Of a stretch of DNA of 64,000 bases, positions 16,744 to 24,362 are shown in pieces. This DNA comes from DASSBR01 sp035708085 (GTDB taxonomy: Bacteria; Pseudomonadota; Gammaproteobacteria; Natronospirales; DASSBR01), in the NCBI GenBank assembly GCA_035708085.1, contig DASSTE010000055.1, forward strand, positions 12,734-76,733, read 5' to 3'. The translations under genes and the position numbers were made by a program. Position 1 is the stretch's first letter. Every line of letters begins with the position of its first letter. The notes under the pieces were generated by a model. That model was not told the origin of the DNA. It saw only the letters and a program-made list of their open reading frames with translations, and ran no database searches.

Positions 16744-17064
16744 TCAATACGCCGGGTAGGTTGGCGGCTGCGACAGAATCTGCACCCGGTCGCCGACCTG
16801 AAATGCCGGCTGCGTCGGCAGCGCGATCGTCTGCACCGACCCGTTGTCGAGGCGAATCGAGACCTGGTAGTCCGTCGGCGACAGCGACTGGACAGAGGTG
16901 ATCACGCCGCAATTGGTGCAGGCGCCCGTGGCCGGAGCTGCAGCCAGGCGCGGTTGCGGCAAGGACGCGGGTTGAGTGGGTTCCGGCGCGCAGCCGGCCA
17001 ACAGAATCATGACGCCAAAGGCGACTCCGCCGAGAAGTCGGACGGAACTTTTTCCGATATCCAT
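16744..17064 (-). CDS. Small outer-membrane-type lipoprotein
   Basis: A 106-residue protein with a lipoprotein signal (GVAFGVMILLAGC; lipobox LAGC, acylated Cys about residue 25), a proline-rich spacer and a compact domain. The domain begins with the motif TNCGVITSV and ends in a short beta-type repeat (VQTIALPTQPAFQVGDRVQI). The C-G-V-I/V motif is typical of small SlyB/PcpY-like outer-membrane lipoproteins, although the glycine-zipper part of those is not obvious here. It converges on the kinase gene with 1 nt between the stops, so it is transcribed separately. No specific function can be given. Confidence 0.8.
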   Translation of the reverse strand: MDIGKSSVRLLGGVAFGVMILLAGCAPEPTQPASLPQPRLAAAPATGACTNCGVITSVQSLSPTDYQVSIRLDNGSVQTIALPTQPAFQVGDRVQILSQPPTYPAY

Positions 17065-17120
17065 TTTTTTATCTGCTCCATTTCCTTAGGAACTACGAAA
17101 AAGTATAGCACGCGGTTCGG

Positions 17121-17969
17121 TCAGCGCCTGCCTCCGGTTTCAACAGCGCGACCGGGATCACGAATCCACTCGCTGAACGAGCCGGCGTACAGCCTCGACC
17201 CGTGCAGGCCGGCGACTTCCATCGCCAGCAGATTATGGCAGGCGGTGACGCCCGAGCCGCAGGAATGGACGACTTCCGCCGGGCTCGTGTCGCCAATCGC
17301 GGCGCGGAACCGCCCGGCCAGTTCCGCCGGCGAACGGAACCGTCCTTCCGCATCGAGGTTGTCCTTGAACGGCAGATTGATTGCGCCGGGGATATGGCCG
17401 GCAACCGGATCGACGGGCTCTTCTTTGCCGGCATAACGATCGGCGTCGCGCGCATCGATCAGGCAGCCGACCTGCTCACGCATCATTTCTTCCACCTCGT
17501 CCGTGCGCAGCCACAGGTCGTGATCGAGTTGCGGCCTGAACGTATTCGCGCCCGGATGCGGCGTGCGCTGGTCGAGCGGCCGGCGTTCCGCCCGCCAGCG
17601 GTTCAGACCGCCGTCGAGCACTGCGGCCCGGCTGTGCCCAAGCCAGCGTGTCAGCCACCACAGACGCGCGGCGAATGCGCCACCGCGATCGTCGTAGGCG
17701 ACGATTTGCGACTGCGGCCCGACACCCCACCCCGCCAGCTTGCCGGCCAGCAGATCGGGATCGGGCAGCGGATGACGGCCTGTACGCGGCCCGGTCGGCC
17801 CCGACAGGTCGCGCTCCAGGTCGGCGAAGCGCGCGCCGGGGATATGAGCCTCCCGCCACGCCCGCTCGCCGGCCTGCGGATCGGCGAGATCGAAGCGGCA
17901 GTCGAAGACGACCCATTGCGGATCGTCGAGATGGCCGGCCAACTGCGCCGTTGTAACCAGCGTGTCCAT
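17121..17969 (-). CDS. sseA: 3-mercaptopyruvate sulfurtransferase (tandem rhodanese)
   Basis: A 282-residue cytoplasmic enzyme of two rhodanese domains. The N-terminal domain (about 1-140) lacks the active Cys and carries FDCRFDLADP and AYDDRGGAFAARLWWL. The C-terminal domain has the active-site loop HSCGSGVTACHN, which is the CGSGVTA form of mercaptopyruvate sulfurtransferases rather than the thiosulfate-specific CRKGVT form. It transfers sulfur from 3-mercaptopyruvate to a thiol acceptor. The length matches E. coli SseA (281). The start is set at the ATG at 17969, which begins the conserved domain; an open frame continues upstream into the next gene but is not needed. It lies 19 nt after the secreted-protein gene, so the two are probably co-transcribed. 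Confidence 0.92.
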   Translation of the reverse strand: MDTLVTTAQLAGHLDDPQWVVFDCRFDLADPQAGERAWREAHIPGARFADLERDLSGPTGPRTGRHPLPDPDLLAGKLAGWGVGPQSQIVAYDDRGGAFAARLWWLTRWLGHSRAAVLDGGLNRWRAERRPLDQRTPHPGANTFRPQLDHDLWLRTDEVEEMMREQVGCLIDARDADRYAGKEEPVDPVAGHIPGAINLPFKDNLDAEGRFRSPAELAGRFRAAIGDTSPAEVVHSCGSGVTACHNLLAMEVAGLHGSRLYAGSFSEWIRDPGRAVETGGRR

Positions 17970-17988
17970 TACCCGTTGCGGTCCGACT

Positions 17989-18429
17989 TCACCCTTCGCT
18001 GGTTTGTTTCCAGACCACCGCCGTCCACGCCCCGTTGCCATGCGGCTTTGCGGCAATGAAATAGACTTTGCCGGGCACGACCGTAAGCTTGAGTGTGTCC
18101 TTGGTCTCACGCCACAGCGGCGTGCCGGGCATGGCGATGTTGGCACTCGGCACGTGACCGCGATTGGCAATGCCTTCGGCACGGAATTGCAACGTATAGG
18201 TGCCAGGCTTCAGGTAAATCAGCGGCTCGCCCTTCTTGAACACGCGTTGGCCGTTGATCTTCCACAGGTAGAGCTGGTGCATCCGCTGTGCCTGGAAGCC
18301 GCCGTTAAAGCGCAGCACCGCATGCGGCTGATCGCTGCTCGCAAAAGCGCTCGCATTGTCGTCCGCCAGCGCGGGTATTGCCGACACCGCGAACAGTAGC
18401 GCCAGCGCGATGGGTAACAGTCGTTTCAT
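17989..18429 (-). CDS. Secreted protein of unknown function
   Basis: A 146-residue protein with a clear signal peptide (MKRLLPIALALLFAVSAIPALA, cleavage near residue 22). The mature part is mostly predicted beta strand and includes YLKPGTYTLQFRAEG and VVPGKVYFIAAKPHG. These resemble the PEGA/DUF2846-type beta domains of periplasmic proteins, in which a 'G-x-Y-x-L' strand recurs. I do not recognise a specific family. GGAGGAT lies 6 nt before the ATG. It precedes the sulfurtransferase gene and is divergent from the SDR gene. Confidence 0.75.
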   Translation of the reverse strand: MKRLLPIALALLFAVSAIPALADDNASAFASSDQPHAVLRFNGGFQAQRMHQLYLWKINGQRVFKKGEPLIYLKPGTYTLQFRAEGIANRGHVPSANIAMPGTPLWRETKDTLKLTVVPGKVYFIAAKPHGNGAWTAVVWKQTSEG

Positions 18430-18506
18430 GGCTGATCCTCCGTTAAGCCACTACACTATCAGTATACGCTGACCTCGAAAAATCAAGGTGACCCAGGAGA
18501 AGCACA

Positions 18507-19328
18507 ATGGCCGATCTGCGCGACAAGACGCTCTTCATCAGCGGCGGCAGCCGCGGCATCGGCGAAGCCATCGGGCTGCGCGCCGCGGCCGACGGCGCCA
18601 ACGTCGTCATCGCCGCCAAGACGGCGCGGCCGCACCCGAAACTGCCTGGGACCATCTACACCGCCGCCGAGACGATTGAAAAGGCCGGCGGCCGCGCGCT
18701 GCCGCTCCAGGTCGACATCCGGGATGCCGACGCAGTCCGCGCCGCCGCCGAACAGGCGGCCGAGCACTTCGGCGGCATCGACATCCTCGTCAACAATGCC
18801 AGCGCCATCAACCTCACCCGGCTGGAGGACACGCCGGTCAAGCGCCTCGACCTGATGCTCGAAGTCAACCTGCGCGGTACTTATATCTGTTCGCAGGCGT
18901 GCTTGCCGTACCTGAAGCAGGCGGCAAATCCACACATTCTGACGCTCTCGCCGCCGATCAACCTCGCCCCGAAATGGTTCGGGAACCACGCGGCCTACAC
19001 GATCTCCAAGTATGGCATGAGCCTGTGCGTACTGGGCTTGTCGGCGGAACTACGCGAGGCCGGCATCGGCGTCAATGCGCTGTGGCCACGCACGGTCATC
19101 GCCACCGCGGCCATCAACATGCTTGGCGACCGGGTCAAGGCGGCGAATTGTCGGAAGCCCGAGATCATGGCCGATGCGGCGCACGCGATCCTGGTCCGGT
19201 CGGCGCGGGAGACAACCGGGCGGTTCTTTATCGACGAGGAAGTACTACGCGAGACGGGTTTGAAGTCGATGGACCAGTACGCCGTCGAGCCGGGGGCGCC
19301 GCTGGTTCCGGATTTGTTTCTGGATTGA
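18507..19328 (+). CDS. SDR family oxidoreductase (HSDL2-like)
   Basis: A 273-residue NAD(P)-dependent short-chain dehydrogenase. The cofactor motif is SGGSRGIGEAIG near the N-terminus, the NNAS motif is ILVNNASAI, and the active-site pair is YTISKYG. The sequence TLSPPINLAPKWFGNHAAYT is characteristic of the HSDL2 branch of SDRs (hydroxysteroid dehydrogenase-like 2, where a Ser-Pro-Pro replaces the usual catalytic Ser context). AGGAG is 7 nt before the ATG. It is monocistronic in this window and divergent from the secreted-protein gene. The true substrate is unknown; fatty-acyl or short-chain alcohols are possible. Confidence 0.9.
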   Translation: MADLRDKTLFISGGSRGIGEAIGLRAAADGANVVIAAKTARPHPKLPGTIYTAAETIEKAGGRALPLQVDIRDADAVRAAAEQAAEHFGGIDILVNNASAINLTRLEDTPVKRLDLMLEVNLRGTYICSQACLPYLKQAANPHILTLSPPINLAPKWFGNHAAYTISKYGMSLCVLGLSAELREAGIGVNALWPRTVIATAAINMLGDRVKAANCRKPEIMADAAHAILVRSARETTGRFFIDEEVLRETGLKSMDQYAVEPGAPLVPDLFLD

Positions 19329-19501
19329 AGATCGACCCGGACAGGGTATCGCGAGCGTCGATGGCGCGGTGCCTGAGAGAAGCCACCCCACCCGCCCTGA
19401 CACGTCGTTGACGGCTGCAGCTATCAGCAACATCAAGCTACCGTCCATGGCAACCGGGTTCCTGCTTCCTGCAGGAATGACAAGAACCGCACATCAGCGT
19501 C

Positions 19502-19540
19502 TCGAGGCGGTGGGGTAGCCCATCGCCCCCACCACAACCC
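19502..19540. repeat. Dispersed repeat, short internally deleted copy
   Basis: TCGAGGCGGTGGGGTAGCC at 19502-19520 is joined directly to CATCGCCCCCACCACAACCC at 19521-19540. These are the left and right ends of the longer element at 43512-43631 with its middle missing. The rest of 19329-19619 shows only a possible promoter and operator for marR. Confidence 0.7.
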
Positions 19541-19559
19541 ACGGACGCACGCAAAGAGC

Positions 19560-19587
19560 TTGAATTTTCCGGCTGCGCCACTACAAT
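19560..19587 (+). promoter_or_regulatory. Sigma-70 promoter of marR
   Basis: TTGAAT at 19560-19565 and TACAAT at 19582-19587, with a 16-bp spacer. The predicted start falls within the following palindrome, as expected for an autorepressed marR gene. Confidence 0.6.
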
Positions 19588-19588
19588 A

Positions 19589-19617
19589 GTTAGCATGCTA
19601 ACTTTTCGCATGCTAAC
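19589..19617. promoter_or_regulatory. Palindromic MarR operator overlapping the transcription start
   Basis: GTTAGCATGCTAAC (19589-19602) is a perfect 14-bp palindrome, followed by a second partial copy GCATGCTAAC (19608-19617) just before the marR ATG. The placement just beyond the -10 element and at the marR start is that expected of an autorepressing MarR site. Confidence 0.7.
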
Positions 19618-19619
19618 AG

Positions 19620-20054
19620 ATGGCTGAGACTGAGCGCGAGCATTTCGGCGTGATTGTCGGGGAGCTGTCGCGGCTGTGGCGGCGCAAGCTGAATCAGCGC
19701 CTCAAACCGCTCGGTTTGAGCCAGGCGAAGTGGATGGTCATTCTGCATCTCAGCCGTGTCCACGGCGGCATGGTTCAGCATGAACTCGCCGAGCGGCTGG
19801 CGATCGAGGCCCCGAGCCTCGCCCGCCTGCTCGACCGTATGGCGGACGGCGGCTGGATCGAGCGACGCGAGTCGCCGGAAGATCGGCGTTGCAAGACCGT
19901 CCACCTGACACGCAAAGCGCGCTCGACCGCGCGGCGCATCGACGCGACCATCCGGGAGCTGCGGGAAGATCTGCTGGCCGACCTGACGCCGGACGACCTC
20001 GCGCATTGCCAGCGGGTGTTTCGGCTGATTGCCCAACGGGCGGAAACTATCTAA
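19620..20054 (+). CDS. MarR-family transcriptional repressor
   Basis: A 144-residue winged-helix regulator. It has the MarR dimerisation helices at both ends, helix-turn-helix MVQHELAERLAIEAPSLARL (about residues 45-66) and wing motif ESPEDRRCKTVHLT, where the D-x-R-x wing pattern is diagnostic of the family. It heads an efflux operon (EmrA, EmrB, Usp, RND adaptor and pump), so it most likely represses it and is relieved by a drug-like ligand, as in E. coli MprA/EmrR. The start is the ATG at 19620; there is almost no ribosome binding site because the operator occupies that space. An intrinsic terminator separates it from emrA. Confidence 0.92.
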   Translation: MAETEREHFGVIVGELSRLWRRKLNQRLKPLGLSQAKWMVILHLSRVHGGMVQHELAERLAIEAPSLARLLDRMADGGWIERRESPEDRRCKTVHLTRKARSTARRIDATIRELREDLLADLTPDDLAHCQRVFRLIAQRAETI

Positions 20055-20062
20055 AGGTATGA

Positions 20063-20093
20063 GCAGGAGCGATCGCTCCTGCGCGTTTTTTTT
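20063..20093 (+). terminator. Intrinsic terminator between marR and emrA
   Basis: GCAGGAGCGATCGCTCCTGC forms a perfect palindromic stem (20063-20082) and is followed by GCG and eight Ts. It begins 8 nt after the marR stop and ends 12 nt before the emrA GTG. Because no promoter fits between, efflux genes downstream probably depend on read-through, or on attenuation control. Confidence 0.85.
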
Positions 20094-20105
20094 CAGGAGT
20101 CATAC

Positions 20106-21122
20106 GTGCGCATTATCAAATGGGCTGTCGCCATCGCCGTTGTCATTGCCATCGCCGTCGGCGGCTATTTCTACTGGGAGCATTCGCAGCGCTACCCCAG
20201 CACCGACGATGCCTACATCGGCGCTCATGTCATCCATCCCGCGCCTGAAGTCTCCGGCGAGGTCGAAATCGTCAATGTTCGCAATGCGGAGCATGTCAAC
20301 CAGGGCGACCTGCTGTTCAAACTCGACCTGACGCCGTTCAAGCTGGCGGTCAAGCAGGCCGAGGCGCAACTCGAACAGGCGCGCGAAATGAACGCCGGGC
20401 TGAAGGCGGCGGTCGCCGCCGCACGCGCCGAAGTCGCCAATCGCGAAGCACAGTTGGACAAAGCCAAGCTCGATGCCAAGCGTACTCACAAGCTGGTCAA
20501 GAAAGGCTACCGCACCAAGGCCCAGGGCACCGACGTGCAGGCGGAGTTGAAGAGTGCGAAGGCCGCACTCGCGCTTGCCAAGGCCAAGCTCAACCAGGCG
20601 GTGCAGCAGCTCGGCCAGAAGGGCGAAGGCAACTATCGCGTGGTGGAGGCTAAGGCAGAGCTGGGCCTGCGCAAGTGGCAGCTCGCGCACGCTGCGGTGT
20701 ATGCGCCGTGCAGCGGCGAAGTGACCCAGGTGCAGCTGCGTCCCGGCGATACTGTCCAGCAGGGCCGCTCGCCGTTCGTGCTGGTGTGCGACAACAAGGT
20801 CTGGGTCGATGCCAATTACAAGGAAACCGACATTGCCGGCATTCATCCCGGCGACAAGGCGACCATCAGCGTCGACATGTATCCGAACAAGACGTTCCAC
20901 GGCCGCGTGATCGGGATCAACCCGGCCGCGGGTACCGCGTTCTCGCTGTTGCCGCCCGAAAACGCGACGGGCAACTGGGTCAAGGTGACGCAGCGCGTGC
21001 CGGTGCGCGTGCTGATTACGGATACCGATCCGGCACACCCGCTGCGCGTCGGCACCAGTGCCGAGGTGACGATCGACATCCAGTCGGGCCCCGGCAACCA
21101 CAAGGTCGCCGACAACCGCTAA
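20106..21122 (+). CDS. emrA: EmrA-like HlyD-family membrane fusion protein
   Basis: A 338-residue adaptor with one N-terminal membrane anchor (IIKWAVAIAVVIAIAVGGYFYW). The EmrA signature STDDAYIGAHVI is followed by a lipoyl half-motif (VNQGDLLFKLD), a helical hairpin of about 110 residues rich in K, A, Q and E, the second lipoyl half (CSGEVTQVQLRPGDTVQQG) and the VDANYKETDIAGIHPGDKA domain found in MFS-partner adaptors. It should link EmrB to an outer-membrane channel for export of hydrophobic drugs. GTG start at 20106 with AGGAG 7 nt upstream. The emrB gene follows after 20 nt. Confidence 0.92.
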   Translation: MRIIKWAVAIAVVIAIAVGGYFYWEHSQRYPSTDDAYIGAHVIHPAPEVSGEVEIVNVRNAEHVNQGDLLFKLDLTPFKLAVKQAEAQLEQAREMNAGLKAAVAAARAEVANREAQLDKAKLDAKRTHKLVKKGYRTKAQGTDVQAELKSAKAALALAKAKLNQAVQQLGQKGEGNYRVVEAKAELGLRKWQLAHAAVYAPCSGEVTQVQLRPGDTVQQGRSPFVLVCDNKVWVDANYKETDIAGIHPGDKATISVDMYPNKTFHGRVIGINPAAGTAFSLLPPENATGNWVKVTQRVPVRVLITDTDPAHPLRVGTSAEVTIDIQSGPGNHKVADNR

Positions 21123-21142
21123 CGCGCTGGTAGCTCCAAACA

Positions 21143-22675
21143 ATGCCAGCGCAAAAGCTCGGCTCGCGCTTCCTGATTACCGTCGCGGTGATGTCCGCGA
21201 CGGTAATGCAGGTACTCGACACCACGATCGTCAACGTCGCCCTGCCCCACATGCAGGGCGAACTGGGGGCGAACCCGGACCAGATCACCTGGGTGCTGAC
21301 CAGTTACCTGGTCGCGTCCGGCATCTTCATGCCGCTGACCGGCTACTTCACCGACCGGCTCGGCCAGAAGCGCTACCTGACGATCAGCATCACCGGCTTC
21401 GTCATCGCCTCGATGCTGTGCGGCATCTCGCAGACGCTGCCGGAAATCGTGCTCGCGCGCCTGTTGCAGGGCATGTTCGGCGCCGGCCTGTCGCCCATCT
21501 CGCAGTCGATCCTGATCAACACGTATCCGCGCGAAAGCCGCGGCCGCGCGATGGCGATCTGGGGCCTCGGCATTATGGTGGGGCCGATTCTCGGGCCGAC
21601 GCTCGGCGGCTGGCTCACCGAAGTGTTCAACTGGCGCTGGACTTTTTATATCAATGTGCCGGTCAGCATCCTGTCGCTCGCGCTGACATGGCTCGCGGTG
21701 CCGGAAACCGAGCGCAAGAAACGCACCACCGACTGGACCGGCCTCGTCCTGATCGCCATGGGCATCGGGTGCCTGCAATACGTGCTCGACCGCGGCAACC
21801 AGAAAAACTGGTTCGATTCCGGCGTGATCACCATTCTGGTGATCCTGTCGGTGGTCGGCTTTGTCGGCTTTATCTACCACAGCCTTCGTAACAAGCGACA
21901 GGCGCTGTTCGACCTGCGCATTTTCAAGGACCGCAATTTCGCCACTGCCTCGCTGCTGATCACGGCGCTGGGGCTGGCTATGTACGGCACCCTCGTTCTG
22001 CAGCCGCTGCTGCTCGAAGGTCTGCTTGGCTACCCGGTGCTGACGACCGGTATCGTGATGGCGCCGCGCGGCATTGCCAGCGCCATCAGCATGTTCATGG
22101 TCGGCAAGCTTATTACCCGTTTCGAGCCGCGCATCATGGTGGGCGTCGGTATCCTGCTATCCACGCTCGGCACCTGGTTCATGACGCAGTACAACCTGCA
22201 GATCAATCTCTTCTGGGTGATCTTTCCGATCGTGATCCAGGGCTTCGGCATGGGGCTGATCTTCGTACCGCTCGCGACCGTCGCCTACTCGACGCTGCCC
22301 AATGAAAGTTCCGCCGAGGCCGCCGGCATGTTCAGCCTGGTGCGTACGATCGGCTCGTCGGTCGGCATCGCGATCGTCGTGACGCTCCTGTCACGCCATA
22401 CGCAGATCGCCTGGAACCAGTTGGGCGGCCATATCACCGCCAGCAACCCGGCAGTGTGGCATTACCTTAGTCGGCTCGGTCTGTCGCCCGACTCGCAGGC
22501 GGCGGCCGGGATCTTCGCGAAACTGGTCGGGAGTCAGGCACGTATCACCGGTTTCCTGGACGCCTTCCTGGTCGTCTTTGTAAGCTTTATTTGCATGATT
22601 CCGCTGGTCGCGATCATGCGCCGTGTGAACCGGACGTCGGGCGGCGGCCATGCCGCCGCGAGCGCGATGGAATAG
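21143..22675 (+). CDS. emrB: EmrB-like MFS drug exporter (DHA2 family)
   Basis: A 510-residue proton-driven exporter with 14 predicted membrane helices. The DHA2 features are visible: motif C-like stretches, motif A (GYFTDRLGQKRYL) between helices 2 and 3, the QVLDTTIVNVALP motif D1 at helix 1, and WALGIMVGP-like WGLGIMVGPILGPTLGGWL in helix 5 (motif C, antiporter). A cytoplasmic tail of about 20 residues ends the protein. With the EmrA protein encoded just upstream it should form a tripartite pump against uncouplers and hydrophobic antibiotics. The universal-stress gene follows after 8 nt. Confidence 0.93.
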   Translation: MPAQKLGSRFLITVAVMSATVMQVLDTTIVNVALPHMQGELGANPDQITWVLTSYLVASGIFMPLTGYFTDRLGQKRYLTISITGFVIASMLCGISQTLPEIVLARLLQGMFGAGLSPISQSILINTYPRESRGRAMAIWGLGIMVGPILGPTLGGWLTEVFNWRWTFYINVPVSILSLALTWLAVPETERKKRTTDWTGLVLIAMGIGCLQYVLDRGNQKNWFDSGVITILVILSVVGFVGFIYHSLRNKRQALFDLRIFKDRNFATASLLITALGLAMYGTLVLQPLLLEGLLGYPVLTTGIVMAPRGIASAISMFMVGKLITRFEPRIMVGVGILLSTLGTWFMTQYNLQINLFWVIFPIVIQGFGMGLIFVPLATVAYSTLPNESSAEAAGMFSLVRTIGSSVGIAIVVTLLSRHTQIAWNQLGGHITASNPAVWHYLSRLGLSPDSQAAAGIFAKLVGSQARITGFLDAFLVVFVSFICMIPLVAIMRRVNRTSGGGHAAASAME

Positions 22676-22683
22676 GAGCTTTT

Positions 22684-23142
22684 ATGTATTACAGAATCCT
22701 GTTGGCCTACGACGGTTCGCTCGGCGGACGCCGGGCACTACGCGAAGGTGCCAACATCGCCATCAAGTTTCACGCGGTCACGCATCTGCTGGCGGTGATG
22801 AAGCCCGCGTTCGGCGCGCAAATCGGTCATGGCTTCGACATCGGACACATCGCGGATACGGAACTAAATCACTTTCAGACGACTCTAGATGAAGGCGTGG
22901 CAATGTTGAAAGACTGGGGTCTCGATGCGACCGGCCATCTGGTTCGCGGCGACCCGGTCACCGAGATTGCGAGGCTCGCCACCGAAGTCGAGGCGGACCT
23001 GGTTGTCGTCGGCCACGGGGGGCACGCTGCACTCTCCCGCTGGTGGCGTACGCCGCTCAGCGCATCGCTGCTCGACCGGCTGGATTGCAGCCTGCTGATC
23101 GCGATGCACGGCGAGGCGGCGGACGAAGTCGTCGATACATAA
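22684..23142 (+). CDS. Universal stress protein (UspA family)
   Basis: A 152-residue alpha/beta nucleotide-binding protein. It has the start pattern YYRILLAYDGSLGGRRAL (ATP-binding Asp at residue 9) and the C-terminal phosphate loop VVVGHGGHAALSRWW...S, close to the G-2x-G-9x-G(S/T) ATP-binding consensus. The ATG at 22684 has AGGAG 5 nt upstream; longer reading frames start inside emrB. It sits inside a drug-efflux operon, 8 nt after emrB and 22 nt before the RND adaptor, which is an unusual place for a Usp. A role in sensing ATP or stress status for efflux is possible but unproven. Confidence 0.88.
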   Translation: MYYRILLAYDGSLGGRRALREGANIAIKFHAVTHLLAVMKPAFGAQIGHGFDIGHIADTELNHFQTTLDEGVAMLKDWGLDATGHLVRGDPVTEIARLATEVEADLVVVGHGGHAALSRWWRTPLSASLLDRLDCSLLIAMHGEAADEVVDT

Positions 23143-23164
23143 ATCGCCTTTCCGGAAGGTGGAA

Positions 23165-24328
23165 GTGAAACCAAGATACCTCCTCAGTGCCGCCGGCATC
23201 GTGGCCGCCGGCGCTATAGCCTGGCGCATCTATGCCGTGGCGGCACCGACCGCACCGGCCGCCCGTGGCGCGCATCACGCATTTGAAATGACCGTCGACA
23301 CGATTGAAGTCGGTTCTCAGCCGGTACCGCTGGTGTTCCAGGCCAACGGCCGCGCGCAGACGCGTCACAGCGTCACCGTGCGCGCGCGTGTCGGCGGCAT
23401 ACTCAAGAAAGTCCTGTTCCAGGAAGGCGACCGCGTCAAGGCCGGGCAACTGTTGTTCGTCATCGATCCGGAGCCGTACAAGATCAAGGTCGAACAGGCC
23501 GACGGCAAAGTTCAACAGGACCAGGCTAAGCTCGCCGCGGACAAGGCCAACGCCGAACGCATGAGCAAGCTGATCGGCAACAGCTATGTCAGTCAGCAGG
23601 ATTACGAAAACGCCAAGGCGCAGGTCAAACAGGACGTGGCGACGCTCGCCACCGATCAGGCGCAGCTCGAAGAAGCGAAGATGCAGCTCGGCTACACGCA
23701 GATTCGCGCGCCGATCAACGGCAAGACCGGCGAAATCACCTACAAGGCCGGCAACCTGATCGACGCAAATGGCTCGACGGCCCTCGTCACGATTAACCAG
23801 ATCGCGCCGATTTCGGTGCAGTTCGACCTGCCGCAGGCGCAACTGCCGGCGCTGCTGCACTATCGCAAGGGCGGCGATATGGCGGTCGCAGTGGCGGATG
23901 CCTCCGGCAACACCATCGCGACCGATGGCAAGCTGGTCTTTATTAATAACGTCGTCGACCAGAATACCGGCACGTTGAGCGTTAAAGCGTTGTTCCCCAA
24001 CAGCAGCCGCGCAATCTGGCCGGGCGAACTGGTGACGGTCAGCCTGACGCTGACGGTGCAGAAGGACAAGCTGGTCGTACCAATGGTCGCGGTGCAACCC
24101 GGCCAGCAGGGGAGTTACGTCTACACGGTAGATAATGGCAAGGTCACCGTGCACAACGTCGACGTGCTGCGCCAGTACCAGGGCCTGGCGGTAATCGGCG
24201 GCGGCTTGAAGCCAGGTGAACTCGTCGTCGTACGGGTGCCGCGCGAATTGCACGAGGGCCTGCCTGTCAAGACGCACACCATCACGCTGGCACAAGCCGT
24301 GCCGGAACTGGAGCGGACGGAGTCGTGA
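23165..24328 (+). CDS. RND efflux periplasmic adaptor (MdtA/AcrA-like)
   Basis: A membrane-fusion protein of about 387 residues, with one N-terminal membrane anchor or signal (YLLSAAGIVAAGAIAWRIYAV) and no lipobox Cys. Visible in order: a barrel strand, lipoyl half (VRARVGGILKKVLFQEGD), hairpin (AEQAD...QQDYENAKAQVKQD), second lipoyl half (TQIRAPINGKTGEITYKAGNLID), and the beta-barrel/membrane-proximal domain (NTGTLSVKALFPN, WPGELVTVSLTL). The MdtA-like 'N-L-I-D-A-N' loop fits the MdtABC group. GTG start at 23165 with GGAAGG upstream; 23159 is equally possible. It pairs with the pump that follows 34 nt later. Confidence 0.93.
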   Translation: MKPRYLLSAAGIVAAGAIAWRIYAVAAPTAPAARGAHHAFEMTVDTIEVGSQPVPLVFQANGRAQTRHSVTVRARVGGILKKVLFQEGDRVKAGQLLFVIDPEPYKIKVEQADGKVQQDQAKLAADKANAERMSKLIGNSYVSQQDYENAKAQVKQDVATLATDQAQLEEAKMQLGYTQIRAPINGKTGEITYKAGNLIDANGSTALVTINQIAPISVQFDLPQAQLPALLHYRKGGDMAVAVADASGNTIATDGKLVFINNVVDQNTGTLSVKALFPNSSRAIWPGELVTVSLTLTVQKDKLVVPMVAVQPGQQGSYVYTVDNGKVTVHNVDVLRQYQGLAVIGGGLKPGELVVVRVPRELHEGLPVKTHTITLAQAVPELERTES

Positions 24329-24362
24329 TCGCCACTCGCAGCGATATCATCGGGGGCCGCCG

